Assembly: GCA_903867305.1 (NCBI GenBank)
Contig: CAIPQU010000156.1
Coordinates: 1 to 64,000 of the forward strand
Direction of reading: 5' to 3'
Length of the DNA: 64,000 bases
Source: an uncultured beta proteobacterium
GTDB taxonomy: Bacteria; Pseudomonadota; Gammaproteobacteria; Burkholderiales; Burkholderiaceae
Under the pieces are notes generated by a model. The model did not search any database and was not told the DNA's origin. It worked only from the letters and a program-made list of their open reading frames with translations. The position numbers and the translations under genes are program-made. The stretch's first letter is position 1. Each line of letters opens with the position of its first letter. This document shows, one piece after another, positions 35,240 through 45,018 of the stretch.

Positions 35240-36592
35240 TTAACGCATACCTAATTGATAGAGGATGAGCCCTATGAGGGCACAGCCGAAAATAATACGC
35301 AGGATACTTTGCTTATAACGAATCAAAGCAAAGCTTGAAGCAATCATGAGGGTGGCTGCCACGATCATATGTTGCCAAAACAAGCCGCTAACAAGATTTT
35401 CAGGGAATAGGGTATGTAAGGCAAAAAATAGAGCTAGGCTTGCAATGACACCGACTACAGCGCAAGTAATACCATTAAGGATCGGTAAGAGACGTAATTC
35501 TTGACGGGTAGATTCGATGAGTGGTCCACCTAAAAAAATCAAGCTAAAGGACGGTAAAAAGATAAACCAACTAACGACAATACCTCCAAAAATGCCAGAC
35601 CATATTTTTGAGTTCAACAATAATTCATGGGTGAAGGAAGCCACAAACCCCACAAAAGTTACAACAATAATTAAGGGACCTGGGGTGGTTTCCCCAAGTG
35701 CTAAACCATCCATCATTTGCGCTGTAGTGAGCCAATGAAAATGCCCCACAGTTTCCTGAAAGACATAGGGTAAAACTGCATAGGCACCACCAAATGTAAG
35801 CAAAGCTGCTTTTGTAAAAAACCAAGCTAGTTGTGTAAAGACCGAGGATTTACCAAAGTAATACATCAATAATCCGAAGGGGATTCCCCAAGCTAGTAGG
35901 GAAAAAAATAATACCTTGAGAATTTGTTTTGTACTGAAATAGGTATGTGCTAACTGCATTGAATCATCATCGATGATGGCAGGAAGGTGTTCCAATTTTT
36001 TGTTTGAAGATCCATGTGTATTTGATGGAGTCTCCATCAGAGCTGGATTTTTTCGGTGGGCCAAAAAGCCAATGAGTCCAGCCCCAATAATAATGACTGG
36101 GAAGGGGGCATGTATCAAGATTGCGCCAAATGCACCAAATGCCAAAGCAAAATGAAGTGGTTTTTTCAGAATTCGTTGACTAATTCGATAACCTGCGGCG
36201 ATCACTATCGCCGTCACTGCAGGTTTTATCCCTAAAAAAATACCTTCGATGACTGGAGTATGTCCAAATGTGACATATATCAGGGATAAAAAAATTAGTA
36301 ATAAAATCGCTGGAAAGACAAATAAAAAACCTGCGATGATTCCGCCAATAGTCCGGTGTAACAGCCATCCCATATAAATGACTAATTGCAATGCTTCTGG
36401 TCCTGGCAAAAGCATGCAATAGTTCAATGCATGTAAAAAACGTTTTTCTGAGATCCATTGTTTATTTTCGACAAGTTCTTGGTGAACTGTTGCAATTTGT
36501 CCCGCAGGTCCGCCAAAACTAATAAATCCAAGCTTGAACCAAAATAAAACTGCCTCCCGAAAGGAGGCATTAGGTACTATATTGTTTGTCAT
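35240..36592 (-). CDS. chrA: Chromate transporter (ChrA-like, 450 aa)
   Basis: A long-chain CHR protein with two homologous halves, each starting with the CHR motif: FWFKLGFISFGGPAGQIATV in the first and FFTKAALLTFGGAYAVLPYV in the second. Further signs are LLPGPEALQLVIYMGW and LALGETTPGPLIIVVTFVGF. About ten to twelve membrane helices are expected. It exports chromate or a related oxyanion (sulfate-like). It starts 4 bases after fabI without a clear ribosome binding site, so translation is probably coupled. A terminator-like hairpin lies in its first codons. Confidence 0.9.
   Translation of the reverse strand: MTNNIVPNASFREAVLFWFKLGFISFGGPAGQIATVHQELVENKQWISEKRFLHALNYCMLLPGPEALQLVIYMGWLLHRTIGGIIAGFLFVFPAILLLIFLSLIYVTFGHTPVIEGIFLGIKPAVTAIVIAAGYRISQRILKKPLHFALAFGAFGAILIHAPFPVIIIGAGLIGFLAHRKNPALMETPSNTHGSSNKKLEHLPAIIDDDSMQLAHTYFSTKQILKVLFFSLLAWGIPFGLLMYYFGKSSVFTQLAWFFTKAALLTFGGAYAVLPYVFQETVGHFHWLTTAQMMDGLALGETTPGPLIIVVTFVGFVASFTHELLLNSKIWSGIFGGIVVSWFIFLPSFSLIFLGGPLIESTRQELRLLPILNGITCAVVGVIASLALFFALHTLFPENLVSGLFWQHMIVAATLMIASSFALIRYKQSILRIIFGCALIGLILYQLGMR
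36541..36569 (-). terminator. Terminator-like hairpin inside the start of chrA
   Basis: On the minus strand, TGCCTCC and GGAGGCA form a perfect 7-base stem with loop TTTCG, followed by GTTTTATTTT. It begins 23 bases into chrA and lies about 30 bases past the fabI stop. It may end most fabI transcripts, or act as an attenuator that is opened by ribosomes translating chrA. Confidence 0.6.
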
Positions 36593-36596
36593 TGAT

Positions 36597-37382
36597 TTAT
36601 TGAACGATCATGCCACCTACAACTTGGCTAAACCCAGCATCCACATAAGTGATTTCACCGGTAATCCCACCCGCCAAATCAGACATAAAAAAAGCTGCAG
36701 CGTTACCGACGTCATCGATGGTGACATTTCGGCGAAGGGGAGCATTTTTTTCGACGCTTTCCAAAATTTTGCCAAAGTCTTTGATTCCACTTGCCGCTAA
36801 TGTCTTAATTGGACCAGCAGAAATGCCATTTACACGAATTCCTTTGCCACCTAAAGACTGCGCTAAGTAACGAACACTAGCTTCTAAGGATGCTTTGGCT
36901 AAACCCATCGTATTGTAGTTTGGCACGACACGGATTGATCCTAAATACGTTAGGGTCAACAGAGCGGCCTGAGGAGAGAGCATTGGTAGTGCAGCTTTAG
37001 CCATGGCGGGGAAGCTATAAGCAGATATATCATGAGCAATATGGAAGGCTTCACGGCTCAATCCTTCGATAAAATCGCCCATAATGGCCTCTTTGGGCGC
37101 AAACCCAATAGAATGAACAAAACCATCAAATTGTGGCCATGTTTTACCTAAATCAGTAAAAAGTTGGCTAATCTGTTCATCGCTACTCACATCACAGTCA
37201 AAGATGAGTTGACTGTTAAATTCAGCAGCAAAATCCGTAATACGCTCTTTAAAACGCTCACTTACATAAGTAAAAGCTAGTTCAGCGCCTTCTCTATGGC
37301 AAGCCTTCGCAATACCATAAGCGATGGATCGATTGGATAAAACTCCTGTAATAAGAATTTTTTTACCGGTTAAAAAACCCAT
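36597..37382 (-). CDS. fabI: Enoyl-ACP reductase FabI
   Basis: About 261 residues from the ATG at 37382, behind an AAGGAAA ribosome binding site; the upstream extension to 37439 has no sense. The NADH-binding start is [20 protein letters not shown]. The catalytic site is [20 protein letters not shown] (Tyr-x6-Lys). It performs the last step of the fatty acid elongation cycle in the cytoplasm. A weak promoter may be present in the 113-base gap to the divergent yejA-type gene. Confidence 0.96.
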   Translation of the reverse strand: MGFLTGKKILITGVLSNRSIAYGIAKACHREGAELAFTYVSERFKERITDFAAEFNSQLIFDCDVSSDEQISQLFTDLGKTWPQFDGFVHSIGFAPKEAIMGDFIEGLSREAFHIAHDISAYSFPAMAKAALPMLSPQAALLTLTYLGSIRVVPNYNTMGLAKASLEASVRYLAQSLGGKGIRVNGISAGPIKTLAASGIKDFGKILESVEKNAPLRRNVTIDDVGNAAAFFMSDLAGGITGEITYVDAGFSQVVGGMIVQ

Positions 37383-37495
37383 TTTTATTTCCTTATGAAA
37401 ATGAAGAGTAATGTAATTATTACAAAATCTTGGATGCAAACTACAATTGTGTCATACCTAATGTGAATGACTAGAAGTAAGATAAACTCTCAGCA

Positions 37496-39337
37496 ATGAA
37501 ACGGATTATTTTTTTACTCAGTATTTTTTTTCTGCCGCAATCGGGTTGGGCGGCACATGCTTACGCCCAATATGGTGAACCCAAGTATCCCAAAGACTTT
37601 TCTTACTTTGAATTTGTCAATCCACAAGCCCCACAAGGGGGTACGCTTACCTTAGCGAATCCTGATCGTCGCACCAGTTTTGATAAATTTAATCCCTACA
37701 CCCTAAGGGGAGTATCAGCGCCAGGCATTGCCGCTTTAATGTTTGAATCCCTTGCCATTGGCAGTGCCGATGAAACTTCAACAATGTACGGTTTGATTGC
37801 CGATGATATGGCGATGTCTGCGGATCATTTATCGATGACATTTCATCTTCGCCCAGAAGCAAAATTTAGTGACGGTAATGCGATTACTGCTAGTGATGTT
37901 AAATATAGTTTTGACACATTAATGAGTAAATTAGCTCATCCGAGCTATCGCACCGTATTTGCTGATATTAAGCAAGCGATCGTGGTTTCAGATCGAGTGA
38001 TTCGTTTTGATTTTCGTGCACGAACTGGTGAGGCGCCATTACTTGTGGGGACTATGCCCATATTTTCTCCGCGTTGGGGTCAAAAAAAGGATGGTACAAA
38101 GATTGCATTTAACGAGTTAGCCTTTGATACTCCTATTGGCAGCGGACCTTACATTATTGAGTCTTTTCAAACAGGCCGAAATATTATTTTTAAAAAGAAC
38201 CCTGATTATTGGGGTAAAAATTTGAATGTGCGGATTGGTAGTTACAACTTTGATCGCATCGTTTACAAATTATTTAGTGACGACACAGTCCGATTAGAAG
38301 CATTTAAGGCTGGTGAGTTTGATGCGATTGTGGAGTACCGTGCCAAGTTATGGGCCAAAAGTTATGTTGGCGCTAAATTTAAGAATGGTCAGCTTGCCAA
38401 AGAGGATTTTGTGCATCATAACGGCGCAGGGATGCAAGGTTTTGCGATGAATTCTCGTAAAGAAATTTTTAAAGATCCTAGGGTGCGCCAAGCACTGGGT
38501 TTGGCACTAGATTTTGAATGGCTCAATCGGCAGATCTTTTTTAGTCAATATAAACGTTTAGATAGTTATTTTTCTAATTCCTTGTTAGGAGCTTCTAACG
38601 TTCCGAATAGTATTCCAGAGGGTGATGAGTTGCGCTTACTAAAAAGTTTGCAACAAAAATATCCAAAAGAGGTTCCTGCCGATGTTTTTGGCCCAATGCC
38701 ATCCCCAGTCAATACGAATGAACCGCACTCTTTAAGAGAGAATTTGCTCAAGGCGCGTGATCTTTTAGCGCAAGCAGGTTGGACGTATCGCGATGGCGCG
38801 CTTCGCAACAAAGCTGGTCAACCATTTGTTTTTGAAATGCTAGAAGATAGTCCATTTTTATTACGAATCTTGACAGCTTATGTACGTAATTTAGAAAAGC
38901 TCGGAATTCAGGCAAATGTTCGTACGACCGATAATGCTTTATATCAACAACGTTTAGATGAGCATGATTTTGATATGACAACGATTCGTTATCAAGATAC
39001 ACAAAGTCCTGGTAATGAATTATGGGATCGTTTTGGGAGTGAAGCTGCCGGACAAAAGGGCTCAGATAATCAACTTGGGGTTCAGTTACATGCAGTAGAT
39101 GATTTAATTGGAATGATTACGCGAGCTGAAACTCGTGAAAAATTATATGTGGCTACTCGCGCACTTGATCGTATTTTGATTCATCATTATTTTGTTGTCC
39201 CACATTGGTATAACCCAACGCATCGGGTGGCATATAGTACGCAGTTAGGGTTTCCTAAACCTCCTTTGTATTACACCGCTGAAGGGTGGGTTTTGAGTAA
39301 CTGGTGGCGCGAAAATAAAGCTCCGAAGAAAGATTAA
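37496..39337 (+). CDS. yejA: Extracellular solute-binding protein family 5 (YejA-like, 613 aa)
   Basis: A signal peptide ends near QSGWAAHA. The long SBP family 5 fold starts FEFVNPQAPQGGTLTLANPD, then FDKFNPYTLRG, and includes the peptide-binding region DVKYSFDTLMS. Length and motifs match YejA of the microcin C/peptide importer rather than the shorter OppA. It is the first gene of a four-gene operon. Confidence 0.9.
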   Translation: MKRIIFLLSIFFLPQSGWAAHAYAQYGEPKYPKDFSYFEFVNPQAPQGGTLTLANPDRRTSFDKFNPYTLRGVSAPGIAALMFESLAIGSADETSTMYGLIADDMAMSADHLSMTFHLRPEAKFSDGNAITASDVKYSFDTLMSKLAHPSYRTVFADIKQAIVVSDRVIRFDFRARTGEAPLLVGTMPIFSPRWGQKKDGTKIAFNELAFDTPIGSGPYIIESFQTGRNIIFKKNPDYWGKNLNVRIGSYNFDRIVYKLFSDDTVRLEAFKAGEFDAIVEYRAKLWAKSYVGAKFKNGQLAKEDFVHHNGAGMQGFAMNSRKEIFKDPRVRQALGLALDFEWLNRQIFFSQYKRLDSYFSNSLLGASNVPNSIPEGDELRLLKSLQQKYPKEVPADVFGPMPSPVNTNEPHSLRENLLKARDLLAQAGWTYRDGALRNKAGQPFVFEMLEDSPFLLRILTAYVRNLEKLGIQANVRTTDNALYQQRLDEHDFDMTTIRYQDTQSPGNELWDRFGSEAAGQKGSDNQLGVQLHAVDDLIGMITRAETREKLYVATRALDRILIHHYFVVPHWYNPTHRVAYSTQLGFPKPPLYYTAEGWVLSNWWRENKAPKKD

Positions 39338-39339
39338 AC

Positions 39340-40413
39340 ATGAGACATGGTTTAGCTCCTTACATTGTCAAACGCTTATTGCTGATGATTCCAACCTTGA
39401 TTGGGGTTTTAACTTTAACCTTCGCAGTCGTGCAATTTGTTCCTGGTGGGCCAGTTGAGCAAATGGTTCTTGAATTAAAAGGGCGAGGTGGCGCTGGTGT
39501 AGGCGCAGGAGAAGCCACCGGCGGCGGTAGTACCTATCGTGGTAGACAAGGTATTGACGAAAAGAATTTAGCGGAGATTAAAGCTTTATATGGTTTTGAT
39601 AAGCCACCCATTGAACGTTATTTCAGTATGTTGGGGAAGTTTGCCACATTTGATTTAGGGAAAAGTTACTACCAACACCAAAGTGTCTGGCAATTAATTG
39701 TTTCGAAGCTACCTGTTTCAATCAGTATAGGGCTATGGACTTTTTTTATTACGTATTTAATATCGGTGCCTTTGGGAATATCAAAGGCGATTCGTGACGG
39801 GTCACGCTTTGATACCATTTCGAGTTTATTAGTTTTAGTTGGTTATGCGATACCAGGGTTTGTGATGGGGGTTTTATTATTAGTCGTCTTTGGTGGGGGA
39901 TCTTTTTTACAAATATTCCCATTGCGAGGACTAGTTTCTGATAATTTCGAATCACTATCTCCGCTCTCAAAAATATTTGATTATTTATGGCATTTAGTAT
40001 TACCCATTACGGCATCGGTATTAGGAAGTTTTGCCGTGATTACGATGTTGACGAAAAACTCCTTCATTGAAGAGATTCGTAAACAGTATGTGACGACGGC
40101 TAGGGCTAAGGGTTTACCTGAAAATTTGGTCATGTGGCGTCATATTTTTCGGAATGCCATGATTCCTCTTGTAACGGGTTTTCCTGCCGCTTTTATTGGT
40201 GCTTTTTTTGCGGGATCCTTATTGATTGAAACTTTATTTTCTCTTGATGGCTTAGGACTCATGTCGTTTGAGGCAGTGATGCGTCGAGATTATCCTGTGG
40301 TGTTTGGTACCCTGTACGTATTTACTTTAATTGGATTATTTACGAAGTTAATTTCTGATATCGGTTACGTCTTAGTTGATCCAAGGATTCAGTTTGGTGG
40401 AGAAGGATCTTAA
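39340..40413 (+). CDS. yejB: Peptide ABC transporter permease YejB
   Basis: 357 residues with six membrane helices. The start YIVKRLLLMIPTLIGVLTLT is typical of DppB/YejB. A Gly-rich insert (about residues 48-62) in the periplasmic loop after helix 1 is characteristic of YejB. The EAA loop is YVTTARAKGLPENLVMWRHI. It starts 2 bases after yejA. Confidence 0.93.
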   Translation: MRHGLAPYIVKRLLLMIPTLIGVLTLTFAVVQFVPGGPVEQMVLELKGRGGAGVGAGEATGGGSTYRGRQGIDEKNLAEIKALYGFDKPPIERYFSMLGKFATFDLGKSYYQHQSVWQLIVSKLPVSISIGLWTFFITYLISVPLGISKAIRDGSRFDTISSLLVLVGYAIPGFVMGVLLLVVFGGGSFLQIFPLRGLVSDNFESLSPLSKIFDYLWHLVLPITASVLGSFAVITMLTKNSFIEEIRKQYVTTARAKGLPENLVMWRHIFRNAMIPLVTGFPAAFIGAFFAGSLLIETLFSLDGLGLMSFEAVMRRDYPVVFGTLYVFTLIGLFTKLISDIGYVLVDPRIQFGGEGS

Positions 40414-41444
40414 TGTCGACCATCAAGAAAAAAAATTCAGCTTGGCAACGATTTAAAAATAATCGATTAGGGTATTGCAGTTTGTGGATATTTTTGATTT
40501 TATTTGGAATTAGTTTGTGCGCTGAGTTCGTTGCTAATGATCGGCCATTAATTGCTAGGTATGAAGGCCAGTTTTATTTTCCGATTGTCAAAGACTATCC
40601 AGAAACTGTGTTTGGTGGTGATTTTGAAACGCCGACGGATTTTCATGACCCTTTGATTCGGAGTCATCTTCGCAGTGAGGGTAACTGGGCAATTTTCCCT
40701 CCTATTGGATATAGTTATTTAACACTCAACTACTTTTCAAAAGAGCCTAATCCGGCATCTCCCTCTAAAGATAATTGGGTCGGAACTGACGATCGAGGGA
40801 GAGATGTGTTGGCGCGTTTGATTTATGGATTTCGGATTTCTGTATTGTTTGGTCTAGCTTTGACGGTTGTGGGTGTCATTATTGGTGTACTTCTTGGTGG
40901 CCTCATGGGCTATTTAGGTGGTCGGTTTGATTTAATTACCCAACGTGTGATTGATGTATGGCGTTCCTTGCCAGAACTGTATTTGCTGATTATTTTTGCT
41001 TCCGTGTTTAGCCCGAGTATTTGGTTACTAGTGATCTTGTTATCACTTTTTAGTTGGATTAACTTATCTGATTATGTCCGCGTCGAGTTTTATCGAAACC
41101 GTGGTTTGGAGTACGTCAAAGCTGCAAAAGCCCTTGGCTTATCGAATTGGCAAATTATGTACCGACATATATTGCCCAATAGTTTGATACCAGTAATCAC
41201 TTTTCTACCATTTCAGATGAGTGCAGCAATTTTATCTCTGACGAGTTTAGATTTTTTAGGATTAGGCGTACCACCTGATACTCCAAGTTTAGGAGAGTTG
41301 TTATCACAGGGAAAATCCAATTTAGATGCTTGGTGGATCTCGCTGGCTACATTTATTGTATTGGTAGGTACCTTGTTACTGTTGACATTCATGGGTGAAG
41401 CATTAAGAAATGCTTTTGATCCACGGCGTAGGAGCAATGCATGA
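40413..41444 (+). CDS. yejE: Peptide ABC transporter permease YejE
   Basis: 343 residues. The start WQRFKNNRLGYCSLWIFLIL and a long periplasmic loop (about residues 40-130) are followed by WVGTDDRGRDVLARLIYGFR, the DppC/YejE hallmark. The EAA loop is YVKAAKALGLSNWQIMYRHI. The start overlaps the yejB stop by one base (TAATG). Confidence 0.93.
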   Translation: MSTIKKKNSAWQRFKNNRLGYCSLWIFLILFGISLCAEFVANDRPLIARYEGQFYFPIVKDYPETVFGGDFETPTDFHDPLIRSHLRSEGNWAIFPPIGYSYLTLNYFSKEPNPASPSKDNWVGTDDRGRDVLARLIYGFRISVLFGLALTVVGVIIGVLLGGLMGYLGGRFDLITQRVIDVWRSLPELYLLIIFASVFSPSIWLLVILLSLFSWINLSDYVRVEFYRNRGLEYVKAAKALGLSNWQIMYRHILPNSLIPVITFLPFQMSAAILSLTSLDFLGLGVPPDTPSLGELLSQGKSNLDAWWISLATFIVLVGTLLLLTFMGEALRNAFDPRRRSNA

Positions 41445-43069
41445 CGCCGCACTTAAAAATACAGGGTTTAAATATATCTTTTGGTCAAGGTCGTAAAGAG
41501 CGTAAGGTCGTTGATAGTCTTAATCTAGATATACCGCCTGGATCACGGATGGCAATTGTTGGTGAGTCTGGTTCGGGTAAATCCTTGACGGCCTTATCAA
41601 TTTTAGGTTTGCTGCCCGATGGTGCTGATGTAAAAGGGCATATTCATTGGGGAGATAAGAATCTCTTAAGAGTTCCTATTGAGGAATTAAGGACCATACG
41701 TGGTCGAGAGATTGCAATGATTTTTCAGGAACCAATGACGGCACTCAATCCGTTGTTCACGATTGGTTATCAAATTATTGAAGCTGTGACGATTCATGAG
41801 CCATTGATTCCTAAGGATGAGGCCAACCGTCGTGCGATGGAAATGTTGGAGCGTGTTGGGTTACCTGATGTCAAAAATAAAATGTATGCCTATCCACATC
41901 AGTTATCTGGAGGACAGCGCCAACGAGCGATGATTGCGATGGCATTATCTACAAAGCCCAAATTGTTAATTGCCGATGAACCTACTACGGCGCTTGACGT
42001 CAATCTTCGAAAACAAATTTTAGAGTTGTTAAAAGATTTACAAAAACACTCTGAAAATCAAGGGATGTCTATTTTGTTGATCACTCATGATCTCAATCTA
42101 GTAAAAAAGTTTGCTCAGCAGGTTGTTGTAATGCATCAAGGTAAAGTTGTTGAAAGTGGAACGACGCAAGATATATTTGATACTCCTAAGTCCCCGTATA
42201 CCCAGTCGTTAGTGAATAGCCGACCTGAAAAAAATCTTTTACCCGTCATTCCTTTGGCTACAAATTTGCTAGAAGCAAAAGGAATAGGCGTGGGTTATCC
42301 AGCGGAACAATCTGGTTGGGGCCAGTTATTGAACTTCTATAAAAAAACGCCATATACCTCCGTCTTGCGTGGTGTTGATTTAGATTTGCGTCAAGGTGAG
42401 ACGCTGGGCGTTATTGGTGAATCTGGGTCTGGTAAAACCACATTAGGTATGGCGCTTTTAGATTTACTGGGTGGAACATCCGCAAAAGTTGATGGACAGG
42501 TAGACTTGTTAGGCCATTCATGGAAAAAGTTAAGTACTTCGGAGCAGCGGTCGATGCGGGCAAAGTTTCAGGTTATCTTTCAGGACCCTTTTGGATCTTT
42601 ATCACCCCGTATGTCAGTTGGGCAGATTATTGCTGAGGGTTTGGATGTTCATCAACCGAATCTTAGCCGTGATCAAAAATTTGCCCGGGTAGGTGATGTG
42701 CTTGCCGAAGTTGGCTTAGAGAAGTCAGCGATTGAACGCTATCCACATGAGTTCTCTGGTGGACAGCGTCAAAGGATTGCTATCGCTAGAGCTTTAATCT
42801 TGAAACCAGAAATCTTGATTTTGGATGAGCCGACTTCAGCTCTAGATGTGACAATTCAAAAACAAGTTCTATCGTTATTGACCGATTTACAGCAAAAATA
42901 TAATCTTGCTTATATATTTATTAGTCATGATATAGCTGTAGTTAGAGCGATGTCCCACCGAGTCATGGTTTTACAGCATGGGGATATAGTAGAGTTTGGC
43001 GAGACAGAGGAGATCATTCGTTCGCCGAAAAGCCCATATACGCAGCAATTAATTTACGAAGCTTTCTAA
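41441..43069 (+). CDS. yejF: Peptide ABC transporter double ATPase YejF
   Basis: 542 residues with two complete ABC domains. The first has GESGSGKSLTALSILGLLPD, LSGGQRQRAMIAMALS and LLIADEPTTALD. The second has GESGSGKTTLGMALLDLLGG, FSGGQRQRIAIARALI and [11 protein letters not shown]. This fused form is characteristic of YejF. The start overlaps yejE by 4 bases (ATGA). A palindrome follows the gene. Confidence 0.95.
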   Translation: MTPHLKIQGLNISFGQGRKERKVVDSLNLDIPPGSRMAIVGESGSGKSLTALSILGLLPDGADVKGHIHWGDKNLLRVPIEELRTIRGREIAMIFQEPMTALNPLFTIGYQIIEAVTIHEPLIPKDEANRRAMEMLERVGLPDVKNKMYAYPHQLSGGQRQRAMIAMALSTKPKLLIADEPTTALDVNLRKQILELLKDLQKHSENQGMSILLITHDLNLVKKFAQQVVVMHQGKVVESGTTQDIFDTPKSPYTQSLVNSRPEKNLLPVIPLATNLLEAKGIGVGYPAEQSGWGQLLNFYKKTPYTSVLRGVDLDLRQGETLGVIGESGSGKTTLGMALLDLLGGTSAKVDGQVDLLGHSWKKLSTSEQRSMRAKFQVIFQDPFGSLSPRMSVGQIIAEGLDVHQPNLSRDQKFARVGDVLAEVGLEKSAIERYPHEFSGGQRQRIAIARALILKPEILILDEPTSALDVTIQKQVLSLLTDLQQKYNLAYIFISHDIAVVRAMSHRVMVLQHGDIVEFGETEEIIRSPKSPYTQQLIYEAF

Positions 43070-43075
43070 TATATA

Positions 43076-43106
43076 TTTGTTCCAAACCATTGAAATTTGG
43101 AACAAA
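43076..43106. repeat. Inverted repeat after yejF
   Basis: A perfect 11-base dyad, TTTGTTCCAAA and TTTGGAACAAA, with a 9-base loop lies 6 bases past the yejF stop and 45 bases before the C40 gene. The following GTTGTTTAG is a poor U tract, so it may be a weak terminator or an operator for the next gene. Confidence 0.5.
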
Positions 43107-43150
43107 GTTGTTTAGACTATAGAAAATGTATTAACATAAATTATTAAAGC

Positions 43151-43720
43151 ATGAAAAATCAACAACTTACAAAAAAATTCGTCTTCGTTACATTAGCCTT
43201 GGTAGTTTCTGCTGCGCCAACGGTTTTTGCACAATCCACTGAGGAGGCTTCTGCACAGGTTGCGCCGAAGCAAAGCTTTTTTAAAAATGTTGCTGGATCG
43301 GTGTCAGATAGTACAGCTACTTTGATTAATAATGCGATGCAATTGATTGGTGTTCGTTATCGTTGGGATGACAAAGTCCAAACTGGTTTTGATGCTAGTG
43401 CTTTTGTTAAATATGTGCTTAAAGATAATCTAGGTTTCTTGTTTCCAGGAAAAACCAATGAAATGAGTAAAGTAGGTTTACAAATTTCCCGAGACAACTT
43501 AAAACCTGGTGATTTAGTATTTTTTAATACCTTACAACGTGAAAATTCTCACGTCGGTATCTATGTTGGTGAGAATAAGTTTATTCACTCTCCTGCCCGT
43601 GGATCTGGTGTTCGTGTCGATGATATGACAACTGTCTATTGGGATCAGCGTTTTGATGGTGCGCGTCGCGTAGATCCTGTGATCAAAGATAATTTGCAAA
43701 TGGATATGGTTACTAAGTAA
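43151..43720 (+). CDS. NlpC/P60 (C40) family protein with the catalytic Cys replaced by Ala
   Basis: 189 residues. A signal peptide ends near APTVFAQ. The C40 domain is clear: LIGVRYRWDDKVQTGFDASA where active enzymes have GFDCSG, then LKPGDLVFFNTLQRENSHVG with the catalytic His (about residue 134) and FIHSPARGSGVRV with the third polar residue. Codon 82 is GCT in place of the usual TGT or TGC. The frame is intact and otherwise well conserved, so a non-catalytic peptidoglycan-binding or regulatory role is likely. A bidirectional terminator follows. Confidence 0.85.
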   Translation: MKNQQLTKKFVFVTLALVVSAAPTVFAQSTEEASAQVAPKQSFFKNVAGSVSDSTATLINNAMQLIGVRYRWDDKVQTGFDASAFVKYVLKDNLGFLFPGKTNEMSKVGLQISRDNLKPGDLVFFNTLQRENSHVGIYVGENKFIHSPARGSGVRVDDMTTVYWDQRFDGARRVDPVIKDNLQMDMVTK

Positions 43721-43738
43721 TCATAATTCGCGATTTGA

Positions 43739-43772
43739 AATAAAGGGTAGCGCTGCTACCCTTTATTGTTTT
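43739..43772. terminator. Bidirectional terminator between the C40 gene and the patatin gene
   Basis: A perfect 13-base stem, AATAAAGGGTAGC and GCTACCCTTTATT, with a 3-base loop is followed by GTTTTTTG. The opposite strand also has an A/T-rich flank. It overlaps the 3' end of the patatin-like gene. Confidence 0.85.
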
Positions 43773-44743
43773 TTGAACTCCTCAATGATGTTTTTGAGTT
43801 GTGCTATTTGTTCTTGCATGGCAATTTCACCAGCAAGGATCGCTGAATTTCTGGATTTAAAGTCAGTTCCTTTCATTTGCGATAGCTGGGGAACCACCAT
43901 CACATCGGCCATTGGCAATTCTAGATTTGTAATGGCTCGCCCCATAATTCTTGTCGTTTGGAGCAGAGTGCCCAAAATGCCAGAGAAGTTTTGACTAGAT
44001 GGGTCAGAGGAGATGTTGACAGCAATGACGATATCAGCGCCTAAGTTTTTAGTATATTTAATCGGAACAGGAGATGAAAGTCCTCCATCGACATACTCTT
44101 TGCCAGATATAAGCGTGGGCATAAAAATACCTGGAACGCTACTTGATGCCCGTGCTGCTTGACCGGTATCGCCACGTTGAAACAAGATTGGGTTACCTGT
44201 TTGTAAATCAGTAGCCACAATCGCTAAACGAATTTTCATTTGTTCGATACGGTTATTTTTAACAAGTTGATTAACGGTTGACTGTAGTGCATCACCCTTG
44301 ATCATGCCACCTAATTTACTGGAGAAAGGGTTCATCCAATCGGTAATCGTAGCCTCGTCAAGATTGATTGCTAGGCGTTGCAATTCATTCGCAGAAATGC
44401 CTGTGGCATAAACTGCACCTATCACGCTACCAGCACTTGTACCAACAATAATGTCAGGTTTGATACCATTTGCCTCTAATATTTTGATGACACCAATATG
44501 CGCAAATCCACGAGCAGCACCTCCGCCAAGTGCTAGCCCAATGATTGGGTTTCTGGGGAAAGAGGGGGGTGATGGAGGAACAGCAACAGGAGCTGGAGCA
44601 GTACTAACGACGTTCTCAGGTTCAGTTGGGGCAACTTTTTTGGCAGGCATTATCGAGCAAGCCGACAATAAATAAATGCTCAGGTATAAGTACGAGGTAA
44701 CTTTAAGTACTTGAAACTTTGGGGATTTTATAGCCAATTTCAT
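43763..44743 (-). CDS. Patatin-like phospholipase, probable lipoprotein (RssA-like)
   Basis: About 326 residues from the ATG at 44743; a TTG at 44767 is also in frame. The N-terminus has a signal ending in a lipobox, LLSAC, so the protein is probably membrane-anchored. Patatin motifs are complete: the oxyanion loop GGGAARGFAHIG, the nucleophile GTSAGSVIGAVYATG and the catalytic Asp in VDGGLSSPVP. It is expected to act as a lipid hydrolase in the periplasm. It is convergent with the C40 gene. Confidence 0.85.
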   Translation of the reverse strand: MKLAIKSPKFQVLKVTSYLYLSIYLLSACSIMPAKKVAPTEPENVVSTAPAPVAVPPSPPSFPRNPIIGLALGGGAARGFAHIGVIKILEANGIKPDIIVGTSAGSVIGAVYATGISANELQRLAINLDEATITDWMNPFSSKLGGMIKGDALQSTVNQLVKNNRIEQMKIRLAIVATDLQTGNPILFQRGDTGQAARASSSVPGIFMPTLISGKEYVDGGLSSPVPIKYTKNLGADIVIAVNISSDPSSQNFSGILGTLLQTTRIMGRAITNLELPMADVMVVPQLSQMKGTDFKSRNSAILAGEIAMQEQIAQLKNIIEEFKKQ

Positions 44744-44787
44744 GAGCTTTTTCAGAAGGGGGTACAATTCGGTGATAAATACAAGTT

Positions 44788-44816
44788 TTTACCTTGGGTC
44801 AGGATTTCGATATAAT
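44788..44816 (+). promoter_or_regulatory. Candidate sigma-70 promoter for scpB-rluB
   Basis: TTTACC (44788-44793), a 17-base spacer, then a perfect TATAAT (44811-44816). It would start transcription about 195 bases upstream of scpB, giving a long leader in which I saw no other feature. It lies just outside the patatin gene start. Confidence 0.5.
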
Positions 44817-45018
44817 AGCTTATTCGCTTAAAACTTATTTCATCATATAGATAACAACGATCAATAAGCAATGAATGTCCCTTTGGGCAAACATACAATA
44901 CAAATTTCTAGTTGAGAGCATCAAGTTATAACATCCAATTAGAAACATTGAGTTTCATAACTCTTGAGAGAGTAAATAGAAAGTAAAGATTGAAAGTAAT
45001 TTCACATCTCATTAAAAC

